Shown here one piece after another: positions 59,254 to 64,000 of a DNA stretch of 64,000 bases. Position numbers and translations under genes: made by a program. How positions within the stretch are numbered: position 1 is the first letter of the stretch; each line of letters begins with the position of its first letter. The notes below the pieces were generated by a model that had not been told where the DNA came from, did no database searches, and saw only the letters and a list, made by a program, of their open reading frames with translations. Origin of the DNA: Kutzneria chonburiensis (GTDB taxonomy: Bacteria > Actinomycetota > Actinomycetes > Mycobacteriales > Pseudonocardiaceae); the NCBI RefSeq assembly GCF_028622115.1, contig NZ_CP097263.1:5642001-5706000 (forward strand). The letters run 5' to 3'.

Positions 59254-59460
59254 TCAAGGACGGCCGCGCAGCAGCACCGCGTCGAGGGCCGAATAGCGGT
59301 ACCCCCGCAGGGTCCGCTCGCTCCGCATGAGCACCAGCTCGCTCGACGTCCACCAAGGTCCTTTGTAACCCACAAGTGGGACGACGTCGAGCGACTTTCC
59401 CCGCGCGATGGTCAGGTGCGGGGTGAAGGAGTGCCGCTCGGCGTGCGCGGCGGGGGTGGT
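59254..59460 (-). pseudogene. thpR: Remnant of RNA 2',3'-cyclic phosphodiesterase (ThpR, 2'-5' RNA ligase family)
   Basis: The last 67 or so codons of an open frame translate to HSFTPHLTIARGKSLDVVP, WWTSSELVLMRSERTLRGYR and SALDAVLLRGRP, the C-terminal half of the 2H phosphoesterase ThpR with its second HxTxAR motif. The N-terminal half with the first HxT motif is gone; upstream the frame reads into low-complexity sequence (MLVGAASGVAGSAPVGPA). No start with a ribosome site exists. It is a 5'-truncated relic between rpsO and the HTH gene. Confidence 0.7.
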
Positions 59461-59569
59461 CACGGAACGCGGCTTCTGACGCGTGTTCGATGACCGTCCA
59501 CACGGGAGACGGGCCGGCCCCACAGGGGCCGAGCCCGCGACGCCGGAGGCGGCGCCGACGAGCACAGCC

Positions 59570-60052
59570 TCATACCTGCGGGAAGGCCGCCCGGCGGAGC
59601 AGCTCGGCCAGCCAGGGGTGGTGGTCGCGGACGGTCTCGGCGGCGCGGGTCAGGTCCTCGGGACGGGCCACGCGGCGCAGGGCCTGCACGGCGGCGACGT
59701 CGGCCCGGCCGTCGTGCACGGGCAGGGCCTCGCGGTCCACGGTCGGCTTGGACTCGCGCACGTCGTCCAGGGCCTGCTGCATGGCCGTCCGGTCGCCGGA
59801 GGCGACGCCGGGGGTGAGGATCTTGCGCTCCAGCATGATCAAGCGGGCCAGCACGGCCGGGTTGCCGATCTTGGCGCGGCGGCCGCTCATCACCTGGCTG
59901 AGCATGGGGGCGCTGATGCCGAGCACGTCGGCGAGGTAGGCCTGGGAGATGTCGAAGGCCACGACGAGCCGGCGGACCCGGTCGCCCAGCGGCTCGCCGT
60001 ACCACTCACGTTGCAGCGCCAGGTTGCGCTGGACGATCTTGTGGTCCTCCAA
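59570..60052 (-). CDS. Helix-turn-helix (XRE-type) DNA-binding protein
   Basis: The 160-residue product starts at TTG 60052. A cI/XRE-type HTH is at about residues 30-75 (VVAFDISQAYLADVLGISAP ... LSQVMSGRRAKIGNPAVLAR), longer than usual and placed after an N-terminal helix. The C-terminal half is helical with no recognised domain. It precedes ribF's stop by 72 bp and is divergent in function from the operon; its target is unknown. Confidence 0.82.
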   Translation of the reverse strand: MEDHKIVQRNLALQREWYGEPLGDRVRRLVVAFDISQAYLADVLGISAPMLSQVMSGRRAKIGNPAVLARLIMLERKILTPGVASGDRTAMQQALDDVRESKPTVDREALPVHDGRADVAAVQALRRVARPEDLTRAAETVRDHHPWLAELLRRAAFPQV

Positions 60053-60123
60053 GGGTCCCCCTGTCCGGTTTGCATTCGCACGCGGGCCGATCGTAGCTGA
60101 TCGGCGGGGGTGGCACGGCCGGT

Positions 60124-61047
60124 TCAGGCCAGCAGCCGGCGGGCCTCTTCCACGTCCTCGCGCATCTGCACGACAAGATCGTCACTGGAGTTGAACTTCA
60201 GCTGACCGCGCAGCCGCGCAACAAAGTCCAGCGCCACCCGCTGCCCGTAGAAGTCCTCGTTCACGTCCAGCACGAACGCCTCGACGCGGCGCTCCCGGCC
60301 CGAGAACGTGGGGTTCGTGCCGACCGACACGGCCGCGTTGCGAACCTGGCCGCCCTGAAGGAAACGGCACGCGTACACGCCGTCGGCCGGCACCGCCGCG
60401 AACTTCGGCGTGGACAGGTTGGCCGTCGGGAAACCGAGGTCGCGGCCACGGCCGTCGCCCCGGACCACTATGCCTTCCAGCCGGTGCGGCCGGCCCAGCG
60501 CGTGCTCAGCCGCCACCACGTCGCCGGCGTCGATGCAGGCCCGGATGTACGTCGAGGAGTAGACCAGGCTGTCCTCGCTGACCAGGCTCTCTCCCTCGGC
60601 GGTGAAGCCGAAGCGGCTGCCCAGCGTGCGCAGCAGCGTCACGTCGCCCTGCGCGCCCTTGCCGAAGGTGAAGTTCTCCCCCACCACCACGGCCGCCACG
60701 TGCAGCTGCTCCACCAGCAGCTCGTGCACGAACACGTCCGCCGGCATCCGCGACAGCTCCGGGGTGAAGGGCAGCACGCAGAACACGTCCACGCCCAGCT
60801 CCTCCACGAGGTCGGCGCGGCGCTTCAACGTGGTCAGCTGGGCCGGATGGCTGCCCGGGCGGACCACCTCGGACGGGTGCGGGTCGAAGGTCATGACCAC
60901 GCTCGGCAGGTCCCGCTTGGCCGCCAACTCCACCGCCCGGCTGATCAGCTCGCGGTGGCCGCGATGGACCCCGTCGAACACGCCGATCGTCAGGACACAG
61001 CGGCCCCAGCCGCTAGGGAGATGCTCGAGCCCACGCCACCGCTGCAC
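60124..61047 (-). CDS. ribF: Bifunctional riboflavin kinase/FMN adenylyltransferase
   Basis: The 307-residue enzyme makes FMN and FAD from riboflavin. The N-terminal nucleotidyltransferase has VLTIGVFDGVHRGHRELI and VVVGENFTFGKGAQGDV; the C-terminal kinase has GRGRDLGFPTANL and VSVGTNPTFSG, RVEAFVLDVNEDFYG. GTG 61047 (VQRWRGLEHLP) was chosen, the usual N-terminus in actinobacteria, with GTG 61053 possible. It follows truB across palindrome copy 3. Confidence 0.95.
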   Translation of the reverse strand: MQRWRGLEHLPSGWGRCVLTIGVFDGVHRGHRELISRAVELAAKRDLPSVVMTFDPHPSEVVRPGSHPAQLTTLKRRADLVEELGVDVFCVLPFTPELSRMPADVFVHELLVEQLHVAAVVVGENFTFGKGAQGDVTLLRTLGSRFGFTAEGESLVSEDSLVYSSTYIRACIDAGDVVAAEHALGRPHRLEGIVVRGDGRGRDLGFPTANLSTPKFAAVPADGVYACRFLQGGQVRNAAVSVGTNPTFSGRERRVEAFVLDVNEDFYGQRVALDFVARLRGQLKFNSSDDLVVQMREDVEEARRLLA

Positions 61048-61084
61048 AGCCACGAGCCTACCCACCGGTACCCGCCCCGACGCC

Positions 61085-61129
61085 GTGAAGGGGCTTTCCC
61101 GCACTCGGAGTGCGGGAAAGCCCCTTCAC
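61085..61129. repeat. Dispersed palindrome family, copy 3 (truB-ribF spacer)
   Basis: A 22-bp perfect palindrome arm (61085-61106, starting GTGAAGGGGCTTTCCCGC, with 61108-61129) and a single central base give a 45-nt symmetric element. Its GTGAA start and ACTC-G-GAGT core match copies 1 and 2, but the stem body differs, so the family is defined by layout. It lies 37 bp from ribF and 8 bp from the truB stop. Confidence 0.85.
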
Positions 61130-61137
61130 GCACTTCG

Positions 61138-62088
61138 TCAGTCGACGGCCAGGAGGACCAGGGGCTTCGAGGCGCCTTCGGTGTCCACGGCCAACGCCAG
61201 CGCGCGACCGTCCGGGCCGAACACGCCGTACGGGCCCTCGATGCCGGCGGCCGGGAGCTTGCGGCCGTGGGACAGCGCGGCGGCCGACGGCAGGTCGATG
61301 TCGTGTCGCGGGAACGCCGTGTTGACGGCCTCGCCCAGGTCCAGCGACAGTGCCGGCTCTTCCTCGAGCTGCTCCAGGGTCCGGGCGGTACGCAGGTCGA
61401 ACGGGCCGACGCGGGTCCGGCGCAGGGCGACCAGGTGGCCGCCGACGCCGAGCTTCTGCCCGAGGTCGCGGGCCAGCGCCCGGACGTAGGTGCCGGACGA
61501 GCACTCAACCATCACGTCCAGCTCGGTGCCGGTCTCGTCCCGGCGCACCAGCAGCAGGTCGAACCGGCTGACCGTGACCGGCCGCGCGGCCAGCTCGACC
61601 TCCTCGCCGGCCCGCACCCGCGCGTACGCCCGCTTGCCGTCCACCTTGACCGCGCTGACCGAGCTCGGCACCTGCATGATGTCGCCGGTCAGCAGGGCGA
61701 TCTCGGCCCGCACCAGGTCCTCGTCCACCTGCGACCCGTCGGCCTCGAACGTGACCTCGCCCTGGGCGTCGTCGGTGGTGGTGGCCGCGCCCAGCCGGAT
61801 GGTGGCCAGGTAGGCCTTGGTGTCCATGGCCAGGTGCCCCAGCAGCTTGGTGGCCCGCTCGATGCCGAGCACGAGCACCCCGGTGGCCATCGGGTCCAGG
61901 GTGCCGGCGTGCCCGACCTTGCGGGTGCCCATGATGCGACGGGCCCGGGCGACCACGTCGTGCGAGGTCAGCCCGGCGGGCTTGTCCACGACCACCAGGC
62001 CGGCGTTGGCGGTGGTGCCGGGCGTGCGCTGGCGGTTCTGCGGGCGTCGAGAGCGAAGCGGTTGTGACACAGCCAAAGATTCTGTCAC
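61138..62088 (-). CDS. truB: tRNA pseudouridine55 synthase
   Basis: A 316-residue enzyme that makes pseudouridine at tRNA position 55. Motifs are LVVVDKPAGLTSHDVV, the catalytic Asp in HAGTLDPMATGVLVLGIERA, and VDGKRAYARVRAGEEVE; a C-terminal PUA-like part follows. GTG 62088 is the farthest reasonable start; GTG 62070 is another. The basic leader (SQPLRSRRPQNRQRTPG) is not conserved. The MFS gene ends 13 bp upstream and ribF follows. Confidence 0.93.
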   Translation of the reverse strand: MTESLAVSQPLRSRRPQNRQRTPGTTANAGLVVVDKPAGLTSHDVVARARRIMGTRKVGHAGTLDPMATGVLVLGIERATKLLGHLAMDTKAYLATIRLGAATTTDDAQGEVTFEADGSQVDEDLVRAEIALLTGDIMQVPSSVSAVKVDGKRAYARVRAGEEVELAARPVTVSRFDLLLVRRDETGTELDVMVECSSGTYVRALARDLGQKLGVGGHLVALRRTRVGPFDLRTARTLEQLEEEPALSLDLGEAVNTAFPRHDIDLPSAAALSHGRKLPAAGIEGPYGVFGPDGRALALAVDTEGASKPLVLLAVD

Positions 62089-62101
62089 GCCCGGATCGAA
62101 C

Positions 62102-63427
62102 TCACGCTGCCGCGGGCCCAATAACCTCGTCCCACCGGCGCCGCTGGAGCTGCACCGGAACTTCCTCGCCACGGGCGGCTGCGTGCAGCACCACGGCCCG
62201 GGCCCGACGCCACCAGATGGCCATCCGCCAGGTGCCCAGCGACTGCACGGCCAACACGGCCACGAAGGCGATCCGGAACGCGTTCTGCTGGCCAAGGCCC
62301 TCGGCCAGGCCGAGCAGCACACCGACGGCCAGGGCGGCGATCGTGGTGGCGACGAAGCCGCCCACGTTGACCACGCCGGTCGCGGTGCCGACGATCCGGT
62401 TCGGGTTGTAGTCCTTGGCCAGGGCGAAGCCGACCGACGAGGCCGGCCCGCCGACGGCGAACAGCGCGAAGGCGATCACCAGCAGCCACAACGGAAGCCG
62501 GCCCGGCACGATCAGCAGCAGCGTCCACACCGCACCGGACGTGACCAGGTACGCGGCGGCCAGCGGCACGCGCAGCTCGGGGTTGCGGCTGATCAACGTG
62601 CCGACGACCGGGCTGAGGATGAGGCCGCCGATGACCAGCAGGCTGAGCACGGAACCGGCGGTCTCGACGCTGAGTCCCTGCGCCTGCACCAGATACGGCA
62701 CGCCCCAGAGCAGGCCGAGCGTGGTCGGCGCGACCATCGTGCTGAAGTGCACCCAGAAGCCGAGCCGGGTGCCGGGCGTACGCCAGGCGTTGGCGATGTT
62801 GCGCACGACCTCACGCGGCGTGACCCGCTCGACCACCGGCGCGGGCACGCCGTGCGGCAGATCACGCAGCCGGGTCGCGGCGACCGTGGCGTAGACGGCG
62901 GTGGCGGCGCCGGCGACCAGGAAGGTCATGGTCCAGCCGGCGTTGTGCAGCAGCAGGGTCAGCGGCACGGTGGCGACGAGGTTGCCGGCCGAGCCGATCA
63001 TCGCCGACAGCGACATGACCACGGCGTACTTGCGGGCCGGGAAGTGGCCGCCGATCAGGCGCAGCACGCTGACCCAGGTCATGGCGTCGCCGAGGCCGAG
63101 CACGCCGCGGGCGATCAGGCCGAGCGGGTAGCTGTCGGCGATGGCGAACAGGATCTGGCCGAGGCCCATGAAGATCGCCGCCGCGGTGAGCAGCTTGCGC
63201 GGGCCGAACCGGTCGACCAGCAGGCCGGTCGGCACCTGCATGGCGGCGTAGACGAAAACCTGGAGCACGGTGAATGTGCTGAGTGCGGCGGGTCCGACGC
63301 CGAAGCGGTCGGCGGCGGCCAGTCCGGCCACGCCGAGAGAAGAGCGGTGGAAGACGGCGAAGAGGTAGACGACGACGGCGGTGATCCAGACCACCCAGGC
63401 TTGACGGGTGGCGCGCGAGGCCGGCAC
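62102..63427 (-). CDS. MFS transporter
   Basis: A 441-residue protein from GTG 63427 (AAGGA six bases upstream; an earlier GTG 63469 is less likely). Twelve membrane helices and the MFS loop motifs are visible: the A-like GLLVDRFGPRKLLTAAAIF and the second-half loop VLISRNPELRVPLAAAY. The start WVVWITAVVVYLFAVFHRSSLG resembles the nitrate/NNP-like and sugar-phosphate subgroup, but the substrate is open. It stops just before truB. Confidence 0.88.
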   Translation of the reverse strand: MPASRATRQAWVVWITAVVVYLFAVFHRSSLGVAGLAAADRFGVGPAALSTFTVLQVFVYAAMQVPTGLLVDRFGPRKLLTAAAIFMGLGQILFAIADSYPLGLIARGVLGLGDAMTWVSVLRLIGGHFPARKYAVVMSLSAMIGSAGNLVATVPLTLLLHNAGWTMTFLVAGAATAVYATVAATRLRDLPHGVPAPVVERVTPREVVRNIANAWRTPGTRLGFWVHFSTMVAPTTLGLLWGVPYLVQAQGLSVETAGSVLSLLVIGGLILSPVVGTLISRNPELRVPLAAAYLVTSGAVWTLLLIVPGRLPLWLLVIAFALFAVGGPASSVGFALAKDYNPNRIVGTATGVVNVGGFVATTIAALAVGVLLGLAEGLGQQNAFRIAFVAVLAVQSLGTWRMAIWWRRARAVVLHAAARGEEVPVQLQRRRWDEVIGPAAA

Positions 63428-63521
63428 GGCTGTCCTTCCAGATGGTTCAGAAACGTAGGATGTCCACACCTATCATCGCCGCTGGTCAGCGTGTTGTTAA
63501 CCGCTTCAGACGTGCACTCCG

Positions 63522-64000
63522 TCACACGCCCGTGACGGCCCAGCGCCCGGATTTCGTCCGCAGCACCACGGCGACCAGCCGGAACACCATGAACGTCGAC
63601 AGCCCGGTCCAGATTCCGAGCAGTCCCCAGTGGAACGCCAGCGACAGCCACACCAGCGGCACGAAGCCGACGAGCGCGCTGACGACGGTGGCAGTGCGCA
63701 GGAACTTGGCGTCGCCCGCACCGAGCAGCACGCCGTCCAGGGCGAACACCACGCCGGCGATCGGTTGCAGCAGCACGAAAAGCCACCAGGCGTGCGGGAT
63801 TTCCGCCAGCACACCGGGCGCCGAGGTGAACACCCGAGGAAGAACGCTGTACAGGGCGGCAAAAACCACCGACAGCGCGATGCCGAACACCAGCCCGTAC
63901 CGGGTCACCTGCCAGGCCAAGGACTTCGCCTCGTCGTCCCGCCCCGCGCCCAGCGCCGCGCCGACCAGCGACTGCGCGGCAATGGCCAACGAGTCCAGCA
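63522..64000 (-). CDS. dinF: MATE-family efflux transporter (DinF), 5' end outside window
   Basis: The frame runs from the right edge to a stop at 63522, giving about 158 C-terminal residues (SLAIAAQSLVGAALGAGRDD at the left of the protein part). The repeated hydrophobic helices and GVLLGAGDAKFLRTATVVSA match the second half of MATE Na+/H+ drug antiporters. In mycobacteria dinF likewise sits near truB/ribF. The N-terminal half and start are off the window. Confidence 0.87.
   Translation of the reverse strand, partial: LDSLAIAAQSLVGAALGAGRDDEAKSLAWQVTRYGLVFGIALSVVFAALYSVLPRVFTSAPGVLAEIPHAWWLFVLLQPIAGVVFALDGVLLGAGDAKFLRTATVVSALVGFVPLVWLSLAFHWGLLGIWTGLSTFMVFRLVAVVLRTKSGRWAVTGV

Overview
The window is a gene-dense, very GC-rich actinobacterial chromosome segment. 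GTG starts are frequent, start/stop overlaps of the ATGA or GTGA type are common, and gene order matches a conserved actinobacterial block: dinF, truB, ribF, rpsO, pnp, pepR, dapB ... thyX, dapA, rnj ... ftsK, argA ... rimO, pgsA, cinA, clgR, pspA, pspM. In Mycobacterium tuberculosis the same genes lie in the Rv2743c to Rv2836c region. The secreted sedolisins, GH27 galactosidase, ROK regulator and STAND/NLR-like pieces fit a large-genome soil actinomycete, most likely of the Pseudonocardiales; a genus cannot be fixed from sequence alone.

Layout. 1-2.3 kb: a truncated LuxR-family ATPase regulator, divergent from a 42-residue secreted peptide gene. 2.3-7.6 kb: DNA polymerase IV, a sedolisin-like protease, a methyltransferase, an orphan ParA-like ATPase and a Nei-type glycosylase. 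7.8-10.4 kb: an animal-type haem peroxidase with a beta-propeller partner. 10.4-12.1 kb: a small protein ending in an amyloid/RHIM-like motif, convergent with the C-terminal half of an AfsR-type regulator. 12.4-17 kb: pyrD, a pro-sedolisin and an NCS2 permease. 17.2-22.8 kb: envelope-stress and maintenance genes (pspM, pspA, a membrane protein, clgR, cinA, pgsA, rimO). 23.2-31.3 kb: a large secreted subtilase and a giant five-module AAA+ protein. 31.3-36.1 kb: argA, a MerR regulator and a 1111-residue GHKL/HSP90-like ATPase that starts with the same amyloid-like motif as the 10.4 kb protein. 36.1-43.7 kb: ftsK, an EamA transporter, rnj, dapA, a DinB-fold protein and thyX. 43.7-49.7 kb: a ribbon-helix-helix gene behind an array of TGACGTCA sites, a DUF4097 protein, a Pro-rich secreted protein, an AlkZ/YcaQ glycosylase, an acetyltransferase and a transglycosylase with a decayed transpeptidase domain. 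49.8-54 kb: a VTT-like membrane protein, a ROK/GH27 divergon and a DUF574 methyltransferase. 54.3-64 kb: dapB, pepR, pnp, rpsO, a broken thpR, an HTH gene, ribF, truB, an MFS transporter and a truncated MATE transporter.

The most interesting material is threefold. (1) Two loci 22 kb apart share an amyloid-signalling-like motif, one on a small helical protein and one on an HSP90-like ATPase with C-terminal HTH-like repeats; this looks like a conflict or cell-death signalling pair. (2) Two very long genes (the five-AAA protein and ftsK) each need a -1 frame change; the first carries a perfectly phased CCCGGGC heptamer at the junction. (3) Intergenic DNA holds a dispersed family of long palindromes and an ordered operator array.

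No tRNA, rRNA other than the r-protein gene, CRISPR array, transposase or attachment site was recognised.
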